Source: Alphaproteobacteria bacterium (GTDB taxonomy: Bacteria > Pseudomonadota > Alphaproteobacteria > TMED109). Taken from it: 50,648 nt of DNA. The notes under the pieces were generated by a model. The model worked only from the letters and a program-made list of their open reading frames with translations, ran no database searches and had not been told where the DNA came from. The translations under genes were made by a program, and so were the position numbers. Below, piece after piece: positions 24,596 to 33,928 of this stretch (position 1 is its first letter; each line of letters begins with the position of its first letter). Where the stretch lies: the NCBI GenBank assembly GCA_022824395.1, contig JAJDZX010000038.1, forward strand, positions 1-50,648. The letters are read 5' to 3'.

Positions 24596-25858
24596 TCAAG
24601 CGGTGGCGACGGCCGGGATCGGCTCGAAGTCACCGCCGAGAACTGCCCGAGAGTCCGCGCCCATCCAGTCGCCGATCGCGCTGGCGTAGACCCGCCGGAA
24701 ATCAGTCGTGTGCAGCAGGTTGCCGTCGTCGAGTTCGGTCAGGCTCGGGGGTGTCCCGTATTGACCACCGGCCACCGGCGCTCCGGCGAGGAACACCGGC
24801 GTCGCGGTCCCGTGATCAGTCCCCAACGAGATGTTCTCGGGCACTCGGCGTCCGAACTCCGTGAACACGAGCACCAGTACGTCGTCGCTGCGACCAATGC
24901 GGTCGACGTCGTCCACGAAGCCGCGGATCGCGTCGGTCGCGTAGGCCAGAAGCCGTGCGTGAACATCCACCTGGTGGACGTGCGTGTCAAAGGAGTTGCC
25001 GCGGTATCCGCAGTAGTAGAACCGGGCGGGCATCCTGGCATCGATCAACGCCACGATCTTCCGCAGGTCCTCCGCGAGGCCGACGTTGATGCCGTAATCC
25101 ACGTCGCTCTGGTACGCGCCCCACGCTTCGCGAACCAGCATCGCTGACTGGCGTGCATCCCGGGCACTTCGGCTTAGGAACGCCAGATTGGACTGCGATG
25201 CGCCGGGGTCCCCGATCAGCTCATCGAATAGCGGCTGCTGCTCGTATACGCCGTCGCGCCGAAAGGTCTCGGGCTGGTCGAACACGAGGGCCGGGTGCAC
25301 TGCGTTCCGCACTGCCTGCGACGGCCGCTCGTCCACGTTGATGATGTAGTCGCGCCGAGGGGTCGGACTCAGGTTCGCTGCGGCGCGCCCGACCCAGCCC
25401 GAGGACTCGCCGCTGTTGGGCGCGGCCGAGTGCCAGTAGCTCATCGAGATGAAATGCGAGAAGCTGGGTTGGTCGTAACCGCATCCATGAACAATGGCGA
25501 GCTCGCCACGGTCGTACAGCTCGGCCAGCCCCTTGCAGGACGGGTGAAAGCCGAAGTGGTCGTCGATGGTCCGAAGGCCGACGGCGGGAATCCCGATTCG
25601 GGGCCGCGCGTTGTAGTAGGCGTCGTCACCGTACGGCACCACCGTGTTCAGGCCGTCATTCCCGCCGGTGAGTTCGACCACCACGAGGATGGGTCCTTCG
25701 CGATCCTGCGCCGCCCGGTCGGCGGCGTCTGTGGTTGTATCGGAGGCAGCGAGGGCCTGCTGAAAGATTGGCGGTACGCCGAACGCACCGAGTCCTGCGG
25801 CACCAGCCGCGGACATGAAATGACGGCGCGACAGGCGCCGAAACGGGGAAAAGTTCAT
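24596..25858 (-). CDS. DUF1501 protein with Tat signal
   Basis: About 420 residues. It starts MNFSPFRRLSRRHFMSAAGAAG: twin arginines then a hydrophobic stretch, a Tat export signal. The body has the DUF1501 marks LVVVELTGGNDGLNTVVPY, HGCGYDQPSFSHFISM, SFDTHVHQ and LVFTEFGRRVPEN followed by GTDHGTA. The fold belongs to the sulfatase/alkaline-phosphatase superfamily and is expected in the periplasm; substrate unknown. ATG 25858 overlaps the DUF1800 stop (ATGA), and DUF1800-DUF1501 is a standing pair in many bacteria, so the two probably act together. Confidence 0.93.
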   Translation of the reverse strand: MNFSPFRRLSRRHFMSAAGAAGLGAFGVPPIFQQALAASDTTTDAADRAAQDREGPILVVVELTGGNDGLNTVVPYGDDAYYNARPRIGIPAVGLRTIDDHFGFHPSCKGLAELYDRGELAIVHGCGYDQPSFSHFISMSYWHSAAPNSGESSGWVGRAAANLSPTPRRDYIINVDERPSQAVRNAVHPALVFDQPETFRRDGVYEQQPLFDELIGDPGASQSNLAFLSRSARDARQSAMLVREAWGAYQSDVDYGINVGLAEDLRKIVALIDARMPARFYYCGYRGNSFDTHVHQVDVHARLLAYATDAIRGFVDDVDRIGRSDDVLVLVFTEFGRRVPENISLGTDHGTATPVFLAGAPVAGGQYGTPPSLTELDDGNLLHTTDFRRVYASAIGDWMGADSRAVLGGDFEPIPAVATA

Positions 25859-27660
25859 GATAGCTGGTATTCCGGTGTGCTCAGCACGAGATGCACGAGG
25901 AGGCGGAGCGGCTCTCGGATCCATGATGCCGCCTCTGCGAGCGACGCGCCGGCAAGCTGCTCGTCGAGGAACTGGATCAGCGCCTGACGGTCGGCTTCCG
26001 CGAGCGGGCGCCTGAGCAGCCGTCGGCAGAGCGAATCGACCACTGCCTCCGGAGTTTCGAGGCCGTTCACCAACGCCAGGACGTCCAGCTGGGCGGCGTC
26101 ATTCTTGGCGGGCTTGACGATGCGCATCGCTTCTGAGCGGCCATGCCACGATGCGTAGCGCGTGTTGTAGGCTTCGTCGGACGCCGCCATTTCCATCGCC
26201 ATCGATTCACCCTGCACCGTGGCCTGGGTGATTTCCGCGCCCGCAGCCACCTTCGCCCCGACCTTCACCAGCGTGTCGGAGTAGAGCGGGTCCGGTGAGC
26301 GGGGGGCGAACATGTCCGGGAACAGGAGCTGACGGCCGAAGTTCCCGCGCTCGAGCAGGGTGGCGGAGGTGATCCAGGCGCGGCCGCCGGCCCAGCCGGC
26401 GACGTTGGGCGGCTCGAACAATCGTTGTCCCAGCCGCTCGGTGGCGACGTGAAAGTCCGGCACGCCAGCTACGTCGGCGAGACCGAGCTTGCGGTATGTG
26501 CCGACCACCATCTGCACGGGACTTTTGATCTGGCCCGCCACCGAAGCCGAGGCGTAGAAGTCCCTGCTCAGGAAGATCGTCCGGAGCAGGCCAGCCGTGT
26601 CGTAGCCGCTCGTCCGGTACTGTTCCGCCAGCGCATCGACGACCGCTTCATCACCCTCGTCGCGAACGAAATAGCGGTACAGCTTGCCCGCAAGGAAACG
26701 CGCGGTCGCCGGCTCCTGCAGGATCAGGTCGATGATGTCGTAGCCGTCGAAATTGCCCGTGTGTCCGAGGAATGTCTTGGCGTCGGTGTCGTGCTGGTCG
26801 GCATCGATCACGAAGGCCAACGTGTGCGGATCGTGCGTCCATCCCGTGAAGGCACGGGCAGCTTCCCGGATATCCTGTTCCGTGTAGTTGCCCGGGCCAA
26901 GCGTGAAGAGTTCGAGGATTTCGCGCGCGAAGTTCTCATTCGGATTGCCCTTCACGTTCTGTCCGGCGTCCAGGTAGACCAGCATCGCGGGATCGGTAGC
27001 GATACCGCGCAGCAGATCGCGTAACGGGCTCTTGCCCTTGGCGTGGAACAACTCGAGCTGCTGCAGCATCTTCCGGTAGTCGCGGACCTTGACATTTCCG
27101 GTCGCGAAATGGCCGTGCCAGAACAGCGCGAGCTTTTCCTGCAGCGGCCGCTCGGTAGACACCATCCGCTCGCCCCACCATCGCGACAGTCGACGGATTT
27201 CCAGGCGGTCGGCATTGAGGATGTAGAAGAAAGCATTCACGACCGGCTGCAGCGGCCGCGAGCCTCCAGGCTTGATCTTCACCCCCAGCGCTTCACCGTC
27301 ACGACGGGCGTCGCGCACCGCTTGGGCGCGGCTGCGCGGAACTTCGATCATGCCCGTCCGAAATATTCCCGAATGGTCGAATTCCTGCAGATGGTCGTTC
27401 GATACCTGTTCCCAGTCGATCAGGAACGAGACTGCGTCTTCCGGACTCAGCGCCGCAAGGCGCGCCACGTCTTCAGGAGTACCGCCGAATCCAGCCCTCT
27501 CCAGCAGGTGCGCGGCGCGCTCGTAATTCCACTCCGCCGCTGGAATCGGAGCGAGATCCCCCTCCCATTGCGTGTCCTCTGCACGGTCGCCGGCGTTTCC
27601 CGTTGTGGCGATCGCTACCGCGCCGAGGATTGCCGCAACGGTCAAGAATGTGCGCGTCAT
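25855..27660 (-). CDS. DUF1800 protein, exported
   Basis: A 601-residue protein from ATG 27660. Residues 1-23 form a signal peptide (MTRTFLTVAAILGAVAIATT, cleaved near NAG). The DUF1800 body includes AAHLLERAGFGGTPEDV, LFWHGHFATGNVKV, NENFAREILELFTLGPGNYTE and AARAFTGW, all characteristic. Function is unestablished; the family is always seen with DUF1501, encoded just downstream with overlapping ATGA. The frame is open upstream to 27900 but the extra part precedes the signal peptide and is not protein-like. Confidence 0.92.
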   Translation of the reverse strand: MTRTFLTVAAILGAVAIATTGNAGDRAEDTQWEGDLAPIPAAEWNYERAAHLLERAGFGGTPEDVARLAALSPEDAVSFLIDWEQVSNDHLQEFDHSGIFRTGMIEVPRSRAQAVRDARRDGEALGVKIKPGGSRPLQPVVNAFFYILNADRLEIRRLSRWWGERMVSTERPLQEKLALFWHGHFATGNVKVRDYRKMLQQLELFHAKGKSPLRDLLRGIATDPAMLVYLDAGQNVKGNPNENFAREILELFTLGPGNYTEQDIREAARAFTGWTHDPHTLAFVIDADQHDTDAKTFLGHTGNFDGYDIIDLILQEPATARFLAGKLYRYFVRDEGDEAVVDALAEQYRTSGYDTAGLLRTIFLSRDFYASASVAGQIKSPVQMVVGTYRKLGLADVAGVPDFHVATERLGQRLFEPPNVAGWAGGRAWITSATLLERGNFGRQLLFPDMFAPRSPDPLYSDTLVKVGAKVAAGAEITQATVQGESMAMEMAASDEAYNTRYASWHGRSEAMRIVKPAKNDAAQLDVLALVNGLETPEAVVDSLCRRLLRRPLAEADRQALIQFLDEQLAGASLAEAASWIREPLRLLVHLVLSTPEYQLS

Positions 27661-27914
27661 GGTGCCTGAGTCCCCGAAGAATGCTCCCGGCCAGACTATA
27701 GCAGCAGCCCTGTAGGGCAGATGGCGCTGGAGTCGAAACGGCCAACCCCCACAAGCCCTCCGGGGGACATGAGCGAAGACCAAGGCGCCGACAGCGCCAG
27801 GCGGGCGATGACTCATCGCGATGTCCGCAGCCTCCTGCTGCTTCCTGTGCTGGAATCCGATCGCCGCTGCTGGTACTTCCATCAGCCGTCGGAAGGGCAT
27901 TGGGGAGGCGTCTA

Positions 27915-28274
27915 TTGGAAATCAGGCGCGCCGTGCCGACGATCACGACCGATCGGCTCGAGGAGAGCCGGGCGTTCTACACGGAATTCCTCGGGTTCGA
28001 AGTGGCTATGGACCTCGACTGGATCGTGACGCTCGCTTCGCCCAGCAATGCAACCGCCCAGATCAGCCTGGTGCGCGGCACCCGGTCCCGCTCCATGCAT
28101 GGCGGGATGAGCGTGTCTCTCGAGGTGGCGGACGTCGACGCCATCCATGCCGACGCGGTCTCACGGGGTATTCGCATCGAGTATCCGCTGACGGATGAGC
28201 CCTGGGGGGTCCGCCGCTTCCAGGTCAACGATCCGAACGGCGTGCGCATCAATGTCCTGAGCCATCGCACGTGA
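27915..28274 (+). CDS. VOC/glyoxalase-fold protein
   Basis: A 119-residue protein of the vicinal-oxygen-chelate fold. Typical segments are LEESRAFYTEFLGFEVAMD and SLEVADVDAIHADAVSRG, then EYPLTDEPWGVRRFQVNDPNGVRINVL near the end. A Glu/His metal set is not complete, so a ligand-binding or resistance role is as likely as an enzymatic one. TTG 27915 is preferred: GGGGAGG at 27902-27908 is 6 nt upstream. It is transcribed away from the DUF1800 gene. Confidence 0.82.
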   Translation: MEIRRAVPTITTDRLEESRAFYTEFLGFEVAMDLDWIVTLASPSNATAQISLVRGTRSRSMHGGMSVSLEVADVDAIHADAVSRGIRIEYPLTDEPWGVRRFQVNDPNGVRINVLSHRT

Positions 28275-28698
28275 TGCGTCTTCGCGGGTAGCGCGGCCCC
28301 ACATTGGAAGCCACCACGGGAACGGGATGCGCGAAGGGTAGTTGCACGTGCGCTGCCTCCCGGCCCGCTCCTTCTTCGCGTCTAGGGATCGGGCCGATCG
28401 ACGATCGAGGCCTGCCAGGTCGCTTCGTCGCGGTGCTTGCTCCGTTCCTGATCGGAGACGCGCCCCCGGTCGACGGCGGGCGGCGGGGCGCATGAATTCC
28501 GTCCCTTCGGGAAACGAGGCCTAGGACCGATGAATTGGCGAGACGCTTAACTGCTTAGCGCCGCCAATGATTGGTTTGCTCGACTCCCGGTGGCCAATCC
28601 ATTTGGGAACACCCTTGACTGGCGCCGGGCCATGTCACACGTCCGATGGACCGGCTCCCGTCCGGAAAGGCGTTCCGGCTCCTCCGCTGTCCTTGGCA
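28275..28698. other. 424-bp gap with no recognised gene
   Basis: Short frames on both strands are Arg/Pro-rich. No transposase fragment, RNA gene or strong hairpin was recognised. Confidence 0.4.
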
Positions 28699-28917
28699 TC
28701 ACGGCGGCGGCGGGAGGTCAGAATCCGACAATCGAGGCGCCCGCCGTGCCGTAGCCCACGCGTCGAGATCCGACCTGCGGTACCGCACGACGCCTCCGAA
28801 GCGATGAAAGGCGGGTCCGGTACCGTTCACCCGATAAGCCTCGAGGGTGCGCGGGGAAAGCCGGAGAAAGTCCGCTGCTCCCCGCGTGCTCAGGAATTCG
28901 ACCGCGTGGTCGCTCAT
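28699..28917 (-). CDS. Small helix-turn-helix DNA-binding protein (AlpA/excisionase-like)
   Basis: A 72-residue MerR-like winged-helix protein: FLSTRGAADFLRLSPRTLEAYRVNG, then GPAFHRFGGVVRYRRSDLDAWA. This pattern (start of helix at STRGAADFL, recognition helix, and the YRRSDLDAW turn) is shared by AlpA regulators and phage or element excisionases. It likely controls or excises a mobile element. The nearest mobile-type feature is the 295-bp repeat directly upstream. Confidence 0.85.
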   Translation of the reverse strand: MSDHAVEFLSTRGAADFLRLSPRTLEAYRVNGTGPAFHRFGGVVRYRRSDLDAWATARRAPRLSDSDLPPPP

Positions 28918-28971
28918 CTCGCGAGCTTTACTAGATGCCGCCGCCGCAACGCCCCTCCGGTCCGGACGAAA

Positions 28972-29270
28972 CCTGGGGTTCGCGAAGCGACCGCAACTTG
29001 GCGCGCGCCGCTAGCGTGACGATCGTGGTGTCCAACGACGGGCAGGCCCCGTTGCGGGTGCGACCGTGACCTGCCGTGTGGGAGTGCAACCAGCGGCGCA
29101 CCGTCTTCGTCGCGTCCGCTGCATGCAGACCCGTGCGCTTCGTGCTGAAGAGGGGTTCCATGCTCCGCCACAGGTCTTGATCGTCTATTTCCGGCGCTCG
29201 ATACGGTCGTCTCTGGCAGACGATACGCGTCAGGTGCGTGCTGGCGCGCCCCCTAAATGAGGGAGGCATG
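28972..29270. repeat. About 295-bp dispersed repeat, copy 1
   Basis: This stretch aligns end to end with 30436-30733 in the same orientation, apparently without gaps and at roughly 80 percent identity judged by eye. The minus strand of both copies is open over 98 codons (IVCQRRPYRAPEIDDQDLWR here). I recognise no transposase or RNA in it. The conserved right end is a purine-rich stretch AAATGAGGGAGG. It could be a non-autonomous element or the remains of a duplicated gene. Confidence 0.8.
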
Positions 29271-29705
29271 TATGAGAACCCCTGCCGTCAAGCGGTGCTC
29301 GCGGCGGGATCTGCAGCACGGTCACCTTTCTTCCGAACGAGCGGTTCAGAGTCTGGTGCCGCTTGGCCGGAACGCGCCGGCACCGGTCGCGCCCTTCTTG
29401 GCGCGAGGGTTAGCCGTTGTGTCTGTTGATGAGGTGTTTGATCGCCATGGCGTCAATCACCTCTGGTGACGAAGGCGTTGCAGCGCGCAGCTTCGTAACT
29501 TTCCAAAGCAGGGGCCCTCGGAACACAGGCGCAGCTACCACCCGCCGCGTGAACCGCAACAATCGGTGCTGGTCGCATGCCCGCCAGGCCGGCTGGGCAG
29601 TGTGGTCCGATCACTTCCCGGCTGGCACAGCTCACGGCACTTGCGATGGCCGCCCGGTCGGCGTGTTCGTGTAGATCCGGCTTGGGCAAACGGGAGTCGG
29701 ATCTC
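29271..29705. other. 435-bp gap after repeat copy 1
   Basis: No gene, tRNA or repeat was recognised here. Several short GC-rich frames exist on both strands. Confidence 0.4.
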
Positions 29706-29975
29706 GTGACCGCGATAATGATCACCAGACTCGCAAGCGGGTTCCTGATTGGCGTCCGCTGGGGCGGGCCGTCCGGCGGGTTCCACCTCCTCTGGACCGC
29801 CGTTACGGCGCTGATTGCCGCCGGCGTGATCGTCGCCCTCTGGTACAATACCCCGGCAGTGATGGCGCTCGGGCTGCTGTTCGCCCGACTACTGGGAATC
29901 GGCAGGCTGTTCAGCTGGTTGAACAGCGAGGAGAACTTCCACAGGTACCTGAACCATGACGCAGCCCCACCCTGA
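29706..29975 (+). CDS. Small two-helix membrane protein
   Basis: An 89-residue protein with two likely membrane helices, FHLLWTAVTALIAAGVIVALWY and AVMALGLLFARLLGIGRLFSW. I recognise no family. GTG 29706 or ATG 29718 could start it; GGGAG upstream of 29706 gives some support. It overlaps the next gene by 20 bp. Confidence 0.45.
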   Translation: MTAIMITRLASGFLIGVRWGGPSGGFHLLWTAVTALIAAGVIVALWYNTPAVMALGLLFARLLGIGRLFSWLNSEENFHRYLNHDAAPP

Positions 29976-30345
29976 CCTGCCGAAGATCGACAACCCGAAC
30001 CCGAAGCTCCACGGCGTCGGGCATCCGCACATCGACCGGCGGATGCTCGCGATGGCGCGCCTCGCCGCCGAGAAGATCGACCGCGACCCCGAGCTGCTGC
30101 AGATCGTGATCGACAACCTCGAGCGTTGGGCCCGCAGGGACGGGCACGGGCTGTCCGTCGGTCAAGCTGAGTGGAAGGCACTGATCGAGCGTCACAGCTG
30201 GCCGGAACTCCGCGCGATCCTGGTCCAGGACACCGACGAAGGCTAGCGGCTCCGGAGTTCGAGTCCGTTTGTCGGGATCATCAGCGACGAGGAACAGATG
30301 GCGATCCTCAAGGCGCATCCGCGCAGCACCACCCAGGCGGCGTGA
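29956..30345 (+). pseudogene. Antitoxin-like partner of a nucleotidyltransferase, interrupted by TAG
   Basis: The first 96 codons encode a helical protein (RRMLAMARLAAEKIDRDPELL, then VIDNLERWARRDG). An in-frame TAG occurs at 30244-30246. The same frame then continues for 32 codons with RLRSSSPFVGIISDEEQMAIL up to TGA 30343-30345. That continuation matches the usual end of this family (LRQSSPF-G-L), so TAG replaces a sense codon. The family is normally encoded just before a nucleotidyltransferase of the MNT/AbiEii type, and a fragment of one follows. The product is probably truncated and inactive. Confidence 0.65.
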
Positions 30346-30435
30346 CCAACTCGAGCACATCATCCGTGCCGCCGCCGACCTGACCGACCGGGACGAGTTC
30401 ATCGTCATTGGCAGCCAGGCCATTCTCGGCCGAAC
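30346..30435 (+). pseudogene. Nucleotidyltransferase N-terminal fragment
   Basis: A frame reads RRDQLEHIIRAAADLTDRDEFIVIGSQAILG, the typical start of nucleotidyltransferases in two-gene toxin-antitoxin-like modules (the IGSQAIL segment precedes the catalytic Asp motif). The homology ends exactly where repeat copy 2 begins (about 30,436). No clear start codon is left, and the codon before Arg-Arg is AGG where ATG is usual. The catalytic residues are missing. Confidence 0.6.
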
Positions 30436-30733
30436 TCCGGGGTTTGCGAAGCGACTGCAGCTTGGGGCGCGCCGCTAGCATGGCGATCGCGTTGTCCAAC
30501 GACGGGCGAGCCCCGGCGCGGATGCGATCGTGACCTGTCGTGTGGGGGCGCAAGCAGTAGAGTACCGACTTCGTCGTGTCCGCTGCATGCAGACGGGTGC
30601 GCTCCGCGCTGAAGAAGGGCTCCATTCTCCGCCACAGGTCTTGATCATCAATTGCCGGCGCACGATAGGGCCGTCTATGGCAGACGATACGCGGTAGGTG
30701 CCTGCCGGCGCGCCCCCCAAATGAGGGGGCCAC
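30436..30733. repeat. About 295-bp dispersed repeat, copy 2
   Basis: This is the second copy of the sequence at 28972-29270, in the same orientation. Its left end coincides with the break in the nucleotidyltransferase gene, so it replaced or was inserted into that gene. The minus strand is open (IVCHRRPYRAPAIDDQDLWR). Confidence 0.8.
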
Positions 30734-30974
30734 TCTTGGGCGTCACCGGCAGCGTGACGGCCTGCAACATTGCCCTTCGTCGAGCCGGCAGGCACAGTTT
30801 CGCCCTATCGTGGGACATTATGTATTAATTGTATGTGTGAACATGCCATTTGGTGATGTTGATTTGGTTAATATGCGCTAGTGTTCTCGCCGGCACGCCA
30901 CCGACGGTGCGGCGCATCGCGTTTCCGGTGCCCGGGCGGTCCGCGATGCGTGTCGAATTGAAGAGGGAGAAGCC

Positions 30975-33314
30975 TTGACGCAGCTTGACGACTTGAGTCG
31001 GGAGAACCAGGCGCTCCGCGCGCGCATCGCCACTCTCAACGCGGCCATCCTCAGAATCAGCGCGGGTCTCGACCTCAACACCGTGCTCGATCAGGTGGTG
31101 GAGAGCGCCCGCGCGCTCACCGGCGCCCGCAAGGGCGTCATCGTCATCGTCGACGAGGAGGGCGCGCCTCAGGATCCCGTGTTCTCGGGCCTCACGCCGG
31201 AGGAGGAACGTGAACAGCTGGCCTGGCCCGGCAACGCCCGCCTGTTCGAGCATCTCCGGACCCTGCCGGGTCCGGTGCGGGTAGCCGATTTCCCGGGCTA
31301 TGTCCGCGCGCTCGGCATTGAGCCCGCCTGGACATTCTCCCGGACCTTCCAGGGCACGCCGATGCGCCACCGTGACATGGTGGCGGGCAGCTTTTTCCTC
31401 GCCGAGAAGGCAAACGGCAAAGCGTTCACCGACGAGGACGAGGAGGTGCTGACGCTGTTCGCCTCGCAGGCCGCCTCGGCGATCGCCAACGCGTGCGCCC
31501 ACCGCGGCGAGCGCCGCGCCCGGGCCGACCTCGAGGCCCTGATCGAGACCTCGCCGGTGGGCGTCGTCGTCTTCGACGCTAAGAATGGCCGGGCGGCGTC
31601 GTTCAACCGCGAGGCGCGGCGGATCGTGGAGAGCTTGCGCATGCCCGGCCACCCGCCCGAGCAGCTCCTGGAGGTCATGTCCCTCCGACGCGCGGACGGG
31701 CGCGAGGTTTCCTTGAGCGAGCTCCCCATCGTGGAGCAGCTCAACAGCGGCGAGACGCTGCGCGCCGAGGAGATGGTGCTCTCGGTGCCGGACGGGCGCA
31801 GCGTCAGGACGCTGGTCAATGCGACGCCGGTCCCCGCCGAAGAGGACTCCATCGGCTCAGTGGTGGTGACCGTTCAGGACCTTGCACCGCTTGACGAGAT
31901 CGAGCGCATGCGGACCGAATTCCTGGGCCTGGTGGGCCACGAGCTGCGCGAGCCGCTGGCCGCCATCAGGGGCTCGGCGGCGACCCTGCTGGAGGAAGCG
32001 CCTGCACTCGACCCGGCGGAGATGCGCGAGTTCCACCGCATCATCGTCGAGCAGGCCAGCCACATGCGGGGCCTAATCGGCGACCTGCTCGACGCGGGCC
32101 GCATCGATTCGGGCACGCTCTCCGTGGCGCCGGAACCCTCGGAAGTAGCGGAACTGGTGGAGCGGGCGCGAAATACCTTCCTGGGCCGAGGCGGGCGGCA
32201 CGGTATCGTCGTCGACCTTCCCGTCGGTCTGCCCCGCGCGATGGCCGACCGCCGGCGCATCGTGCAGGTGCTCAACAATCTCTTCGCCAATGCCGCCCGG
32301 CACGCTCCGGAGTCGTCCTCGATCCGGGTCTCGGCCGTGCGCGAGGGCGCCCTGGTCACGGTCTCGGTTGCCGACGACGGCCGCGGGGTCGCGCCCGAGC
32401 TGCTGCCGCGCCTCTTCGACAAGCACGCCGAGCAAGGACCGAAGGCCGGCTACGGTCTGGGACTTGCAATCTGCAAGGGACTGGTGGAGGCCCACGGGGG
32501 GCGCATCCAGGCCGAGAGCGCCGGTCCCGGCCTTGGCACCACCGTCACCTTCACGCTGCCCGTGGCCGGGGAGCCCGGTGCGGCGGCGGCCGTGGAGCCG
32601 CCACCGAACCAGCAACCGGCCGAAAAGCCGCGCATCCTGGCGGTCGACGACGACCCGCGCACGCTCCGCTTCGTGCGCGACGCCCTCGCCGCGGCCGGCT
32701 ACGCTCCGCTGGTGACCGGTGATCCGGGTGAACTCGCCCACATCATCCAGAGCGAGAAGCCCCGGCTGGTCCTGCTCGACCTGGTCCTGCCCGGACAGGA
32801 CGGGATCGAGCTGATGGAGGAGGTCCCGGAGCTCTCCGACCTGCCGGTCATCTTCATCTCGGGCTACGGTCGCGACGAGACCGTCGCCGCGGCGCTCGAT
32901 TCAGGCGCGGCCGACTACATCGTCAAGCCGTTCTCGCCGACCGAGCTAGTGGCGCGGGTGCGCGCCGCGCTCCGCCGCCACGAGGAGCCCGACCCGTTCG
33001 TATTCGGCGCGCTTGCCATCAACTACGATCGGCGCCGGGTCACGGTCGAGGGAAGCCCGGTCACCCTCACCGCCACCGAGTTCGAGCTCCTGCGCGAGCT
33101 CGCGCTCAATGCGGGACGGGTGATGACCTACGACACGCTGCTGCGCCGGGTCTGGCGCGGGCGCAGCAACGCAGACGCCAACCTGGTGCGCATCTTCGTG
33201 CGCAATCTCCGCCGGAAGCTCGGCGACGACGCGGCACGTCCCACTTGGATCTTCAACGAGCGCGGGGTCGGATACCGCATGGCTGGGCCGCGGGAGGAAT
33301 CAATCCCGCCCTGA
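30975..33314 (+). CDS. GAF-PAS histidine kinase fused to an OmpR-type response regulator
   Basis: A 779-residue protein joining a sensor and a DNA-binding regulator. Order: coiled start; GAF domain (about 28-175); PAS (about 183-305); HisKA with phospho-His322 (LVGHELREPLAA); HATPase_c with NNLFANAARHA (434-444), DDGRG and GYGLGLAI; receiver domain with acidic VDDD (557-560), phospho-Asp602 and Lys651; and an OmpR winged helix (about 678-770, ending RKLGDD...GVGYRMAG). No transmembrane segment is seen, so it senses a cytoplasmic signal. Such a fusion can in principle autophosphorylate and regulate DNA alone. TTG 30975 follows GAGGGAGA. A decayed duplicate of the GAF region lies downstream. 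Confidence 0.92.
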   Translation: MTQLDDLSRENQALRARIATLNAAILRISAGLDLNTVLDQVVESARALTGARKGVIVIVDEEGAPQDPVFSGLTPEEEREQLAWPGNARLFEHLRTLPGPVRVADFPGYVRALGIEPAWTFSRTFQGTPMRHRDMVAGSFFLAEKANGKAFTDEDEEVLTLFASQAASAIANACAHRGERRARADLEALIETSPVGVVVFDAKNGRAASFNREARRIVESLRMPGHPPEQLLEVMSLRRADGREVSLSELPIVEQLNSGETLRAEEMVLSVPDGRSVRTLVNATPVPAEEDSIGSVVVTVQDLAPLDEIERMRTEFLGLVGHELREPLAAIRGSAATLLEEAPALDPAEMREFHRIIVEQASHMRGLIGDLLDAGRIDSGTLSVAPEPSEVAELVERARNTFLGRGGRHGIVVDLPVGLPRAMADRRRIVQVLNNLFANAARHAPESSSIRVSAVREGALVTVSVADDGRGVAPELLPRLFDKHAEQGPKAGYGLGLAICKGLVEAHGGRIQAESAGPGLGTTVTFTLPVAGEPGAAAAVEPPPNQQPAEKPRILAVDDDPRTLRFVRDALAAAGYAPLVTGDPGELAHIIQSEKPRLVLLDLVLPGQDGIELMEEVPELSDLPVIFISGYGRDETVAAALDSGAADYIVKPFSPTELVARVRAALRRHEEPDPFVFGALAINYDRRRVTVEGSPVTLTATEFELLRELALNAGRVMTYDTLLRRVWRGRSNADANLVRIFVRNLRRKLGDDAARPTWIFNERGVGYRMAGPREESIPP

Positions 33315-33439
33315 CCGACCCTCTCGCCAGGGTGTGCGCGCCCGCTCCAGGGCCCGTTTCGCCTCCTTGCCCAATGGGTCGACGGGGCGCCGCGCCTGAG
33401 GGCAACGACGCGCCAACGCCAGTACCCCTGTCCGACGAC

Positions 33440-33760
33440 AGCTTCCGCGTCGCCGCGGCCGGGGTTCGGGCGTTGCCCGACGACCCGCTGCCCACTCGGT
33501 GATGTGCGTGGCCGCGTGGCGCCGCCGCCATCGGCACCTTCTTTCTCGCGGAAAAGGGGGATGGTGGCGCGCTCGCCGACAAGGACGCGGCGGTGCCGAC
33601 ACTGTTCGCCTCCCAGGCGGCCTCGGCGATCACCAGCGCGTGTGTTGACCTCGAGGCCCTGATCGAGATCGCGCCGGCCGGCGTGGTGGTGCCATCTATG
33701 AACGGCCGATCCGTGGAGGAAGAGAGGTGCGGTCCGTTGCAGCGGGCTCGCTTCCGGTGG
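33440..33760 (+). pseudogene. Decayed copy of the GAF/PAS region of the neighbouring kinase
   Basis: In-frame stretch IGTFFLAEKGDGGALADKD, then PTLFASQAASAITSA and DLEALIEIAPAGVVV closely matches residues 138-200 of the kinase just upstream (SFFLAEKANGKAFTDED, LFASQAASAIANA, DLEALIETSPVGVVV). The stretch before 33520 is in another frame and only loosely alike. No kinase domain follows. It is the relic of a tandem paralogue. Confidence 0.75.
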
Positions 33761-33928
33761 GACAGCCGCGCGTACATAAATGACAGGCGTCACACTTGTC
33801 CCGTGCCCGGGCTTCGGTTGAACGGGTCGGGGAGGCGCGGTGTGCTGGTACGCTGTGCTGCGTGTGGGTACGCTCTGCTGCCCCCGTCAACTTGACCCCG
33901 TGTGGTTCCGCGAGCTTGAGGGAATCCC

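Noticed and set aside
30825-31652. A 275-codon minus-strand frame over the start of the kinase gene
   Set aside because: Antisense shadow of the GAF domain coding sequence.
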